A DNA stretch of 64,000 nt from Aradus depressus. Lineage: Eukaryota; Arthropoda; Insecta; Hemiptera; Aradidae. Shown one piece after another: positions 23,136 through 32,264 of this stretch. The notes below the pieces were generated by a model. The model did not search any database and was not told the origin of the DNA. It saw only the letters and a list, made by a program, of their open reading frames with translations. Numbering within the stretch: position 1 is the first letter of the stretch; each line of letters begins with the position of its first letter. A program made the translations under genes and the position numbers. Location of the stretch: NCBI GenBank assembly GCA_963662175.1, contig OY759219.1, positions 42,665,675 through 42,729,674 on the forward strand. The letters are read 5' to 3'.

Positions 23136-23537
23136 AAAAATAAACTCGTTGGACAGATACATCTGTATTACTTATTTAACAAGTAAGTCCAAGTCCACTA
23201 CATCCGCCTACCACCAAGAAATATAAGAGGTATCTTGCAAAATGTACTTCGGCCCCCAAGTAAAGTGGTCTTAATTTGATTTCGGCTAAAATCTAATCAG
23301 ATCTAAGTTAGCACATGTTACTTGTTCATTGCAAAGTTCACGTTCATAGCTATAATTGTTTCTGCGTTAGAGCGCTCAGAACTTTACATTACATAAACAC
23401 ATGCACTGACATCATCGCGTAAATGGTCAAAATGCATTCAGGGGACCTTGAAACGTGAAAATCTGTTTTTCACACGATTACGATTACGACTGTAGATACA
23501 AGAAAGTAAAAAAATTGTAGAACGGTGTGCTTAAGGT

Positions 23538-23600
23538 TTTTGTCTGTCTGTCTGTCTGTGTGTCTGTCTGTCTGTGTATCTGTCTGTCTGTCTGTCTGTA
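23538..23600. repeat. TGTC/TCTG microsatellite
   Basis: TCTG units for about 60 bp with a few G/T interruptions, inside a forward family A fragment that continues to about 23780 (TAACTCCCGTTAGAG, then a GGGAGGG run). Confidence 0.9.
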
Positions 23601-23906
23601 GGCAGAGTAACTCCCGTTAGAGTCAATATATCTACTACAAATTTTATATGTAAAACCATAACAACGAAGATTTTCGGTTTAATCGGGCAAAAGGGAGGGA
23701 GGGGGGTTAACTCAAAAACGCTATTCAATGAACGTATCGCCATGAAATTTTAAATGAGGATTGAGAAGTCACTGAGTAAGATATCTATTGATTTTTATTC
23801 AAATCATTTATTTGGTTTTAGAGGAAGAGCGAAAACTTAATTGAATAATTCGCATTTTTATTTGATGGAACTCAATAAATAAAATCAGTATAAAATGATT
23901 ATATAC

Positions 23907-24059
23907 CTGGAGGAATCCTTCAATGACATCGCACTCTTGTAGGCGGGCGAATCTGGAGACATCGTTTCGGATGTCCATGGATGGACAGATCCGAGGTAGA
24001 GCCACCTCCAAGAGAAGAAGTAGTACAGCCAGGCAGGAGATGACCCTGGCCATCAGCAT
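23907..24059 (-). CDS. Insulin-receptor-like, first coding exon (signal peptide and start of L1)
   Basis: 51 codons from ATG at 24059 to a donor CTCCAG/GTATAT. Residues 1-22 are a hydrophobic signal peptide (VISCLAVLLLLLEVAL). The mature start reads ICPSMDIRND, followed by ECDVIEGFLQ. Both are signatures of the N terminus of insulin-receptor L1 domains (family form: CPSMDIR...NC(T/S)VIEG(F/Y)L). The exon ends in phase 0 and joins the 15870-16137 exon, together giving 140 residues of continuous L1 homology. A second in-frame Met is at codon 3. Acceptor-like CTGTCTGTCTGTTGCAG at 24081-24097 suggests the exon starts at 24080 with 21 bases of 5' UTR. A secreted or membrane receptor binding insulin-like peptides is expected if the rest of the gene is intact. 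Confidence 0.87.
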
Positions 24060-24065
24060 CCGGTT

Positions 24066-24071
24066 CTACAT
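24066..24071 (-). promoter_or_regulatory. Start-stop upstream ORF (ATGTAG) in receptor leader
   Basis: On the minus strand ATG is followed at once by TAG, six bases before the receptor start codon and inside the presumed 5' UTR. Minimal start-stop uORFs are known to stall ribosomes and lower downstream translation. Whether it is transcribed depends on the acceptor at 24081-24082 being used. Confidence 0.35.
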
Positions 24072-24267
24072 CTTGGCCCGCTGCAACAGACAGACAGTCA
24101 CGTGAGAACAGGGTACTCAGGTCCCTAGGCCCAAGTCCCAACATAATACCGGCTCCCAAAAATACTTTCCATCTCTGACGATATAGTGGAAAGGTAATAA
24201 AAAAACAAAGAACGTTTTTAACATTTATATTATCTGGTTCTACAAAATATATACTTATAGTGTACCG

Positions 24268-24580
24268 GAGAACGGAGTAGCTCAGGGAGGCTGTGTTAGC
24301 TTAATGAGCTCAAGATCGCATGTTCAAAACTGACTGTGGCCCTTGGAAAAATCTTGAGCATGTTGTCCTTCGGATAGGACATTAAGCAATCGTCCTGAGC
24401 CTGTGCCATGTCAGGTACACGTTAAAAACCCCCATCCTAGGTGAATAAACCTGGATAGGCATTATTTAGGACTCCCAGAGTAGAGTAGGGCTCATGTCCA
24501 CCAGACGAGAAGTGAGCGTTCTGGTAGTAGGTGATATGACCTCGTAGTTAAAGCCCGGGCATGAGTCACAATAACTAACT
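24268..24580 (+). mobile_element. tRNA-type SINE, old near-full-length copy
   Basis: Degenerate head GGAGTAGCTCAGGGAGG and AAGATCGCATGTTCAAAACT, body CCTTCGGATAGGACATTAAG, and 3' end GCCCGGGCATGAGTCACAAT with an AACTAACTA tail. Confidence 0.88.
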
Positions 24581-24955
24581 ATATACTGAGAGAGCGAAAA
24601 TTTAGTTGATAAATCACACAACTTTTTTTGTTATCCTTTTTTGAATGCAAAAGGTCGTATAATAGGTACATGAAATTGCGTTGAAAACCATAGTATTTTT
24701 GACAGAATTCATAACTCCCCCCCCCCCCCCTCACCCATACTACGAACAGCTGAGTGAGTAAAATATCCTTTATGATACGCCCTCTTAAAACACCTTTTAA
24801 CCGAAAGCACGCCCCATTCTTTAGAAGTACATACATATTGTCCATACATCCTTGTTTCAAAGGAAAATTCTCATTTAAATAAATTAATTAATCTGTCTTG
24901 CTAAACTGTTATTATTTTTGTCTGATCTTAACAGAAATCTAGTATAAAGTACATA

Positions 24956-25424
24956 TAATGAAAATGCAGTATTAGTGCAGTATATTGAAAATTGCAGTAT
25001 TAGTGCAGTATAATGAAAATGGAGTATTAGTGCAGTATAATGAAAATGCAGTATTTGCGCAGCATAATAAAAATGCAGTATTAGTGCAGTATAATGAAAA
25101 TGCAGTATTAGTGCAGTATAATGAAAATGGAGTATTAGTGCAGTATCATGAAAATGCAGTATTTGCGCAGTATAATGAAAATGCAGTATTAGTGCAGTAT
25201 AATGAAAATGCAGTATTAGTGCAGTATAATGAAAATGCAGTATTAGTGCAGAATAATGAAAATTACAGTATTAGTGCAGAATAATGAAAATTACAGTATT
25301 AGTGCAGTATAATGAAAATGCAGTATGAGTGCAGTATAATAAAAATGCAGTATTAGTGCAGTATAATGAAAATGCAGTATTAGTTCAGTATAATGAAAAT
25401 GCAGTATTAGTGCAGTATAATGAA
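24956..25424 (+). repeat. 27-bp tandem array, about 17 copies
   Basis: Unit GCAGTATTAGTGCAGTATAA + TGAAAAT, with substitutions such as GGAGTATT, TTTGCGCAG and ATCATG. The unit is nine codons long, so a 99-codon frame (24985-25284) reads through as a YNENAVLVQ repeat. That frame is a consequence of the period and has no other support as a gene. About 45 bp of AT-rich sequence separates it from the next unique region. Confidence 0.93.
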
Positions 25425-25552
25425 CGCAGTTTTCACCGAAGGTGGAGGTATAAGATTATATTCTAAGAAGAAGGAAAGAATGTATTTTCTCCAATTTGTG
25501 TGACACGTGAATAAAACATATTTTCTTTTACCTCAGAAATATTATTTGAAAT

Positions 25553-25860
25553 ATGAGAACCTTAGGCAGAAGAACTTTTTTGGAAAAGATTTCACCAAGA
25601 GTGACAAGGATCCTATTTCTTAGGTCAATGTTAGACCAGATGGAGACTGGAGTCCTGGAGAACATGAAGTCCTTGAATGACCGCTGTACGACCAGGCCGG
25701 GGACTGGACCTGCGGCAGCTGGTGACGGAGACCAGCTGTTACCCAGTGGTCGGACCGAAGGAAGCATTGTGACGAGCTGGGGTCGACCACCGCCTGGCCA
25801 CAGGTTGATCCGTCGATGGTCGACCAAACTCCTCATGACTTCCTCAACGTTCGACTGACG
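25553..25860. other. GC-richer segment with open frames on both strands, unknown
   Basis: Frames of 101 codons (plus) and 119 codons (minus, 25528-25887) overlap here. Composition is clearly less AT-rich than the surroundings. The block CCGCTGTACGACCAG and TGGACCTGCGGCAGCTGG is related to a minus-strand block near 62055-62140, so this is probably a piece of an old dispersed element or duplicated gene. Codon-level similarity is best in a frame with stops in this copy. Confidence 0.3.
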
Positions 25861-26619
25861 GGTGATATTGCACATGCGCAAGTGCAACCTGTTATATTTA
25901 CTAAATTTAAAAATGTATCTACTTATTATAAATGTATCTATGTATTAATTATATTTTCAAGTATTTATTTGTTCAGTTTTTATTAATTTCATTTTACTTC
26001 TTTTAATAGTTTTGTTATTACTACTAATCATAGATGTGTTAGACTCAAGTAGTTATAAATCTAATTTATAAGCTATCTTAATGTATAAATTCTTTTGAGA
26101 TATCCTTTTACAAAAAATAAAGAAAAGACGTGTTTTCTAAAAATGATGTCAATTTCACAAAATATATATAATATGGGAGTAATTTCGGTTAAAAAGAAAA
26201 AAAAAAGTATTTATGAGCTTCTGGGTGGTCAAAATTTTGTATGGATATGTTCATTCTATCAGTAGTTATTGTGTCAAAAATCACAATAACTGCCGAAGGA
26301 AATAATGGATCGAAACGAAACTTTGTATGAAAATTGAAAACCCCATAAGGACGATACGTATCATATGAGGGGGTTACCAAAAACCCTAATAACGATATAA
26401 TAATCGATTAGAAATTTAGTATGATAAACCAACGAATCAACTAACCAATTTAGTAAGATGATCCAGAAGTGCCTGAATAAGACAATCATTGGTATTCAAT
26501 CAACTTGTTAAATAGGTTAGAGAGGGAGAGTGAAAACTTAGCTGATTAATTTGCGCTGGGGAAGTACATTGACGGTCATTCCCTGACGACTTTCTTTAAC
26601 CGCTAGGTATCACCCCGGT
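25861..26619 (+). other. AT-rich region plus family A fragment
   Basis: 25861-26170 is AT-rich with nothing recognised. 26270-26585 is a forward family A copy ending GGGGAAGTACATTGACGGTC. Confidence 0.5.
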
Positions 26620-26787
26620 CTTCAGATGTTAAGGGTATACTCGTAGTGCCGAGCCTATGTCTGTCAGGTACTTGTTAAAGACCCCCCTATCTTAAGGTAA
26701 TGAATGACCTGGGTAGGCAGAGTCGGGCTCATTCAGAGCGCTCTGGTAGTTGGTGTTATGATCTCATAGTAGAAAGCCCGGCCCTCA
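26620..26787 (+). mobile_element. SINE 3' fragment with A-rich tail
   Basis: Degraded SINE body (GTGCCGAGCCTATGTCTGTC, AAGACCCCCCTATCTTAAGG, AGAGTCGGGCTCATTCAGAG) running into about 18 A at 26790-26806. Confidence 0.65.
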
Positions 26788-27079
26788 TAAAAAAAAAAAA
26801 AAAAAAGCTAACTTCCTCATGACCAAAGAACGAAAAAAGGGTCAAAGACTAGTTTTTCTTATAAAATAAAGGGGCGGATGTTTTTAGAACAGACTGTAAA
26901 TTGTCCCTTTCTCCCTTTGAGTGAATATTTGTTGGTTCAAGAGAGAAAATAAAGGGATGAAAAAATATAAATAAAATAAATGGGGTTCTGTTGACCCTCC
27001 ACATGAAGGGATTGAGAGGACGTGCAAGAGCTCATGGAAATAATATTTTCTTTTTAATTACATCATATCGGAGAGGTTC

Positions 27080-27400
27080 TTAGGTTTTACTCCCCCACAT
27101 ATATTAAGTATAGGGGAAGTTATGTAATCGGTCAAAAATTCGATTCAGAGTTTTCAACGGAATTTCATCTATTCCAACTGATTCCAAAAATGAAGAAGAC
27201 ATGAATATATATACTTATGTGTGTAGCCAGAAGCCTCTAAGGATGACAGCTATTGATTTTCAGCCAAATCGACCAAAGGTAAGGGGGGGGGGGGGGGGGG
27301 AGGCATATCACAAAACTCTAATATATGCCATTGTAATGAATGTAATGACAGGAAATTGTATATGTGTGACCAAGACCTTATAAAGACAACAACTATCGAT
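27080..27400 (+). repeat. Family A forward copy with poly-G
   Basis: ATATTAAGTATAGGGGAAGT, TATGTAATCGGTCAAAAATT, GATTCCAAAAATGAAGAAG and AGCCAAATCGACCAAAGG, then 18-20 G at 27283-27300. The 60-codon frame across the G run is not a gene. A SINE 3' scrap follows at 27405-27465 and another at 27738-27810. Confidence 0.75.
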
Positions 27401-27480
27401 TTTCGTTATGAAAGAGCGAATAGCAGGCAATAAGACCCCATAGTTAAAGCCCGACAAATTGTCATAACCTTGAAATAAGA

Positions 27481-28375
27481 TTATTTTAAATTAATTTCAG
27501 TATTTGCGGCGTTCAGGTAAAAACTGTATGTTACACACTATTTGATGTCGAGGTATACATCATGAGTGTGGTTATAGTTCCCAAAGCATTGTCTCTACAA
27601 ATACAGAGACAGACAGACTGTTGAGATGTGTCGGCTGGTTCCCAAGGCTTGTCTAGCCACATGCAATAACAAACTAACGCTGGTTAACTGGACTGACCAA
27701 CCACAGCAGGCAGGAAATTAATTTATAGGAATATATCTATATTATAATCAGAGCCACGACAGAGAGCTCTGGTAGTAGGCAATATAACCTCGAAAAGAGT
27801 CTCGGACATGAAACACAAAAACAAAACAACATGGATGATTTTCAAATTTGTACATATGATACGTTATCACTAGCAAGGGTGCCTGCTGTTGCCCAGCACA
27901 TACTAGTTGGGGTGTCTGCTGTTGGACGGCACACGCATACTAGGAAAGACGTAGTTTACACTACGTCGCTTCAATGCTCAAAGCAGCTTGATTTATTTTT
28001 ATATTTTTCTGGAAACTCGACATTCCCGAGAGATATACAACCATATTTTGCTATTAGTCATGCTAAACTCGGCATTAAAAATTCTAAAATGAATAAAAAA
28101 TTCAAACAAAATGTCGTAAGACTAAACGGCCTGGCCTTGAGCCATCAGCTTCTTTCTTTAAAAAAAAATCTCAGATTTCATATAATTACAGGTGCGTTGG
28201 TTCTTTACTTTTTTTATACATAATTATTTTGTCAATTATTTTGAGGGGCGCTGGTACCCCAGAGCCTGCCTGCCTATACTAGAGATCGTGAGGTATAAAA
28301 TTGTTTTCCATCTGTTAAAGATTCAGATAAAAACAGCAGACCCTAAGTCGCTGGAACATAATTATTGAAATTAAC
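27481..28375. other. Unassigned region with a 130-codon frame
   Basis: The plus frame 27831-28223 begins in a SINE-adjacent spot and runs into a T-rich end. It has no domain I recognise and no splice context. TGCTGTTG-containing words recur at 27891 and 27920. Probably repeat-derived. Confidence 0.3.
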
Positions 28376-28630
28376 ATGAGGTCATATCGCCTACTACCAG
28401 AACGCTCTTTCGTCACTCTGGTGAATATGAACCCGACTCTACTATGGGAGTCCTGAATTTTGGCTACCCTAAATTTTTATTAACCTAGGGTACGGGTCTT
28501 TAACGAGTACCTGACATCATAAAGGCTTGGGATCATCGCGTAATGTCCCATCCGAAGGACGGCGTGCTCAACTTTTACCTCCCAGAGACCGGATTTCGAA
28601 GTCGCGATCGTGAGCCCTCTCGGTCCTTTC
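28376..28630 (-). mobile_element. tRNA-type SINE, 3' two thirds
   Basis: Minus-strand copy: GAGGTCATATCGCCTACTAC, CCGAAGGACGGCGTGCTCAA, then a degenerate head (TTTCGAAGTCGCGATCGTGA). Confidence 0.82.
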
Positions 28631-29275
28631 TACCAAACTACTTTTTCACTATGTCTACATATGACCCTTAAATTTTGTGCAAAGTTTCATTAATATAGCT
28701 TTAATAATGATTGATCGATTGAACTGACAGTAACCTTACAATGTCGAGGTTCTGTCGAATGAAGAAAAAAACTGTGTATTTGGTTAACGTTTCTGAAATT
28801 ATTTATTTCCTTCTTCAGGGTCTTGAGAAAATTTGTTTGTGTGTGTGCGCGAATGGAGGCAAATATTCCGAATGTCATGACATTTTTTTATGTGTAAACA
28901 TTTTAGCTCGCACCCCCCCCCCCCCCCCTCCTGCCCCCACACAAAAAAAAGTTCAAACTATAGTAATGTAATTAAATCTTGGGTTCCTTAAAGAGACAGG
29001 AGGAGAGTAGGAAGTTGGATCTAGTGAGGGTCTGTTATATGGGCCTTCTGCCTTTGGATAACGTGGGTACAAAACTGCCCCTGCAATCAAACAATGACAG
29101 CTAACCATTTTCAAAGAGGAAAAGAGTTTAGAGGAAGAGCGAAGACGTAGTTGATTACAAGAGAAGTTCAGCTTAAATGAAAAACTTCTATTCTAAGTGC
29201 AATCAAATTCTTCAATTCCACAAAAATAATGTTAAAGCCACATCAAATTTTAAATAAGAAAACTCAATAATTTAC
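28631..29275. other. No gene recognised
   Basis: C run of 16 bp at 28914-28928. Frames of 62 and 76 codons overlap there without support. A small family A fragment lies near 29110-29150. Confidence 0.4.
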
Positions 29276-29327
29276 CTCATAAACTGGACTAGACGGCCAT
29301 GAGTATTTCTCGGGAAACAAGGATTAC
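29276..29327 (-). other. Possible 52-bp micro-exon, minus strand
   Basis: On the minus strand a pyrimidine-rich tract ending TTTGTTTTCAG precedes the segment, which ends ATGAG before GTAAAT, a good donor. The segment is GC-richer than its flanks and reads PCFPRNTHGRLVQF in one frame. It lies 5.2 kb upstream of the receptor's first coding exon on the same strand, so it could be a 5' UTR exon of that gene, an exon of another gene, or chance. Confidence 0.25.
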
Positions 29328-29732
29328 CTGAAAACAAACATTTTTTTTTTTGAAAAGTAGGTATAAAACAGAACAACATTTTTTTAGTTGTACATAGTCT
29401 GTTCGGTTTAAAGTCGGCTTTACACGACCAAGTAATATGCAGAAACTGATGACACTGAGTGTGTGTAGTTAAATTGTTACATATAAATTTAAATTTGAGT
29501 CTTGCGCAAGTCAAAAGTTTTGCTCGAGTAAAATAAAATATTGATAAATTATATATCGATATTATTGCATCAAAATAAAAGTAGGAATACATTGACTAAA
29601 GTGATACAACCATTATTTGATAATATCGACTACCACCCGCCAACCTAGTGTTATAACCTCTCTGTAATATAATGTATTTCAGGAAGACATTCGTACATTT
29701 TCAATTTGCAACTACCTTATTGTCAACCCCAT

Positions 29733-29925
29733 CAAGGGCGCTGCTGGTAGCTCAGAGGTAGATAGCGTGCTAGCCTACTGAGCTCAAGATCGCGGGTTTG
29801 AAACCCGGCCGAGGTCCCTTAGGTTTTTTATCTGGGAGGTGGAAAAAACCTTGAGCACGCCGTCCTTCGGATGGACGTTAAGCCAAAGTCCAGAGCCTGT
29901 ACGATGTCAAGTACAATTGATTATG
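29733..29925 (+). mobile_element. tRNA-type SINE, 5' half
   Basis: Head intact: GGGCGCTGCTGGTAGCTCAG, GAGCTCAAGATCGCGGGTTT and GAAACCCGGCCGAGG, with the A and B boxes recognisable. The body breaks off after GAGCCTGTACGATGTCAAGT. Confidence 0.88.
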
Positions 29926-30164
29926 AGAAGTAGTGTTTTCCTAAGGATTTTTTTTTTTTTATGGCTGACGGTATCACCGCAGCTAGAGTAAGCCTTATGT
30001 GTGCGCTGTGTGTGTTGGTCCCAACAGCAGCCCTGTACCTTTAATAAAGTCCAGGATTCTCCTGCAGGTTCCCTCCATAGCCTGCCTCGGTTCTGTTATG
30101 GCAGACCCGAAGCACTAAAATCTCCTGCTTTCTAGTGCCTTACATTGGCTTAGAATATGACCAG
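29926..30164. other. Short unique-looking segment
   Basis: Contains a T run at 29950-29960. No gene recognised; too short to interpret. Confidence 0.35.
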
Positions 30165-30490
30165 GAGTCTCATTTTCGTGTTAATACACCCATTCTATCG
30201 ATATTTGTCGTATCTCAGATTTGGAGTCAGGGGGGTCGGAAAACGTGAAATTCCGGTGAAAACTCACCATAGAATTTCTGACTGATTACATAACTTCCCC
30301 TATACTTCATAAAGCTGGGGATGTAGTACGATACTTAAACTTATTTCTAAGTCCAGAAGTCCATAAGCAACACAGCGACATATTTTTAGCCAAATCATGC
30401 AAATGTGTTGAAGGGTTTCGAGTGAGAGAGGAAACTTAGTTTATTATAAATCATTCGCCCAGGGGAAGTACATTGCCGGTGATTCACCAG
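30165..30490. repeat. Family A, reverse then forward fragments
   Basis: 30165-30320 is reverse (TTAATACACCCATTCTATCG, AACTTCCCCTATACTTCATA). 30330-30490 is forward and ends GGGGAAGTACATTGCCGGTG. Together they look like two partial copies placed head to head. Confidence 0.65.
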
Positions 30491-30899
30491 ACTTATATTT
30501 CTATTCACTTCCTCTTATGTTTTTCCTTCCTATACAAGATAACGCTTTGTTCCGTCCCAGAGTTCATTGTCTCTAACCCATGATCCCATTAGATCAGCAT
30601 CCCCAACCTTCCCGCGTTTAATCCTGCCAAAACTCCCCACTATCTCACATCTTTTCCCGCTTTATTCAAGAGACGCAATTCTTTGGCGCGGGAAACAAGG
30701 TGTCTATGACCAGGTAACATCTTATAGGAACACTGCCAAACAAACAAATCTCTCAGGAGTCTGTCTACAGCTAAATGAGAGGTACTCGTGCAAACACAAC
30801 AAACAACCTAAGACAAACAAACAACTGCACACATTATACCAATACATAAGTAACAAGTTCATTAACATAATGTTTGTTTTATAACAACGTTTCTACTCA
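30491..30899 (+). other. No gene recognised
   Basis: A 105-codon frame at 30567-30884 has no recognisable domain and a composition typical of repeat sequence. GGATAACGCTTTGTTCCG-type words recur in reverse near 47990-48020, so part of this is dispersed. Confidence 0.35.
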
Positions 30900-31628
30900 A
30901 ATAGCAACAATGTTTTGCACACACGTACACGTTGCGAATCGGGTCCGCTACCTTGGGTTATTTATTGGCATAGGCCTGACATGGAATCCTCATACTAGAC
31001 TTAAAAGACAATAACTTAATCGACACAAACTTTTATTACGACTTTTAGACAACAGATAGAAACTTACATTAAGTAATAAAAGACTCATTTACAACCAATT
31101 CCTGAAGCCAATATGGGCGTATGGAGCTGAACTGTGGGGCTCAAGTAAACCTTCGAATTCTTATAGAATCCAAACCCTACAATCCCGTATCCTTCGTAAA
31201 ATCACAAACGCTCCATTCTACGTCTCTAATGCTAACCTTCACAATGACCTGCAGATTCCCTTTGTAAAGGATGTAATTAAATCCCACTACAGAAAATTCC
31301 ATTCTACCCTTTCCTTTCACCCTAATCCTTTAGTCCGCAAACTTGCCACAAGAACCCTTCCTAATGTTCATGTTCGGAGACTGAGGCGGCAATGGCCTCG
31401 AGACCTCCTAGTGGATTGAAAACTAATCATCTACAAACGTTTTATGTTTCTCTTTCATCTATTTTTGTTTTTGTTTTTTAAATATATTTTTTATTTCTCT
31501 TTCTCATCCGTAATAACAAGATAATTTCTCTTTCAACGTCAAAGACATTTATTTATCATTTATCACATTTTCTTGTTATATATTGTATATATATAGTTGT
31601 AAATGCAAAATTAAAGTAAAGAAAAAAA
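30900..31628 (+). pseudogene. Jockey-type LINE ORF2 C-terminal remnant
   Basis: Translation to the TGA at 31417-31419 shows the post-RT region typical of jockey-clade LINEs: YLGLFIGIGLTW, LIYNQFLKPIWAYGAELWG, LQSRILRKITNAPFYVSN, LHNDLQIPFV and RRQWPRDLLVD. An in-frame TAG in the LLDNR-KLTL stretch and a frame break upstream kill it. An AT-rich 3' UTR follows to about 31628. The reverse transcriptase catalytic core is not present. The same protein region appears at 43546-44023 (minus), 40786-40991 and 49630-50030. Confidence 0.85.
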
Positions 31629-32264
31629 TTGTACACGATAACTCTCGATAGAATTAATGTATCGACATTTGGACTCTTTTTGGAATGATTTTTGGAATCA
31701 AGAGCCGGAAAACATTAATTTGCGTTGAAAACTCCGCATCGAATTTCTAACCGATTACATCACTTCCCCTATACTTCGTGTAGCTTTAGAAGTAATATTT
31801 ATATGAAAGTCCCAAATTTCCTTGTTTTAAGTCGGATAATGATATTGAATATACTCTTATAGCGTTGATACTTATCCGAAACTAGTAGGTACAGCTGTAA
31901 GTCCAATACTCGAAACGTGTTTCAGGTTGTGACCCCTCTATCCGGCAAGGAAGTGAGAGGTGGTTCGGTGAAGTGAGAGTGGGGCAGATAATGACGAAGA
32001 GGGAGACAGAATGATGTCCGTGACTGGAAGAACGGAGGTAGGAGGGTGGGGGGGCAGGAGTACAGGACCATCTTCCGCGGATCTACCTATCGGTAAAAGA
32101 ACCTACTACGCTACCCTACATCTATCTACCACCGCCAATCTACGTAATCTACTCTTGAATTAATCAACTAAGTTTTCGCTCTCCCTGAAGGAACCAATCT
32201 ACCGATTTTGTTGAAAATCATTAGTGACTGTCAGAGACTTCTGAATCCTCATACTAAAGGGTAC
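31629..32264 (-). other. Family A fragments and unassigned sequence
   Basis: 31630-31800 is a reverse family A piece (GATAACTCTCGATAGAATTA, ATCACTTCCCCTATACTTCG). 32155-32264 is another, cut at ATACTAAAGGG by the fold-back element and resuming after 36171 with TTTCGTGTTGATACATCTCA. Between them nothing is recognised. Confidence 0.5.

Larger units (their letters stand above)
22036..23180 (+). mobile_element. Family G element: inverted arms bearing hammerhead-like motifs
   Basis: About 145-bp arms at 22036-22182 and 23046-23180 are reverse complements of each other at roughly 85 percent by eye. They share TAAATAAGTAATACAG, ACCACAACTAGTTT, GACATCTTCAGGTGGTGAA and CCAAATTAGTCTAGAATTTA. Each arm contains a hammerhead-ribozyme-like sequence, intact on the minus strand of the left arm. 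The 860-bp interior has no reverse transcriptase or long transposase; it contains one 47-codon basic frame. Penelope-like elements (PLEs) are known to carry hammerhead motifs in terminal repeats that may be inverted, so a non-autonomous PLE relative is my leading guess. No clear TSD was found. Confidence 0.55.
16138..23906 (-). other. Intron of insulin-receptor-like gene, 7,769 bp
   Basis: Lies between donor CTCCAG/GTATAT (minus strand, at 23907/23906) and acceptor TGTTGCAG (16139-16138). It is almost entirely filled with SINEs, family A fragments, family I copy 1, a 475-bp TIR element and the family G element with hammerhead-like arms. No further exon was recognised inside it. Confidence 0.7.

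Noticed and set aside
24985..25284. 99-codon protein with nine-residue repeats
   Set aside because: The frame exists only because the tandem period (27 bp) is a multiple of three; no start context, splice sites or flanking coding signal.
27831..28223. 130-codon gene next to SINE fragments
   Set aside because: No recognisable family, ends in a T-rich low-complexity stretch; kept only as an unassigned region.
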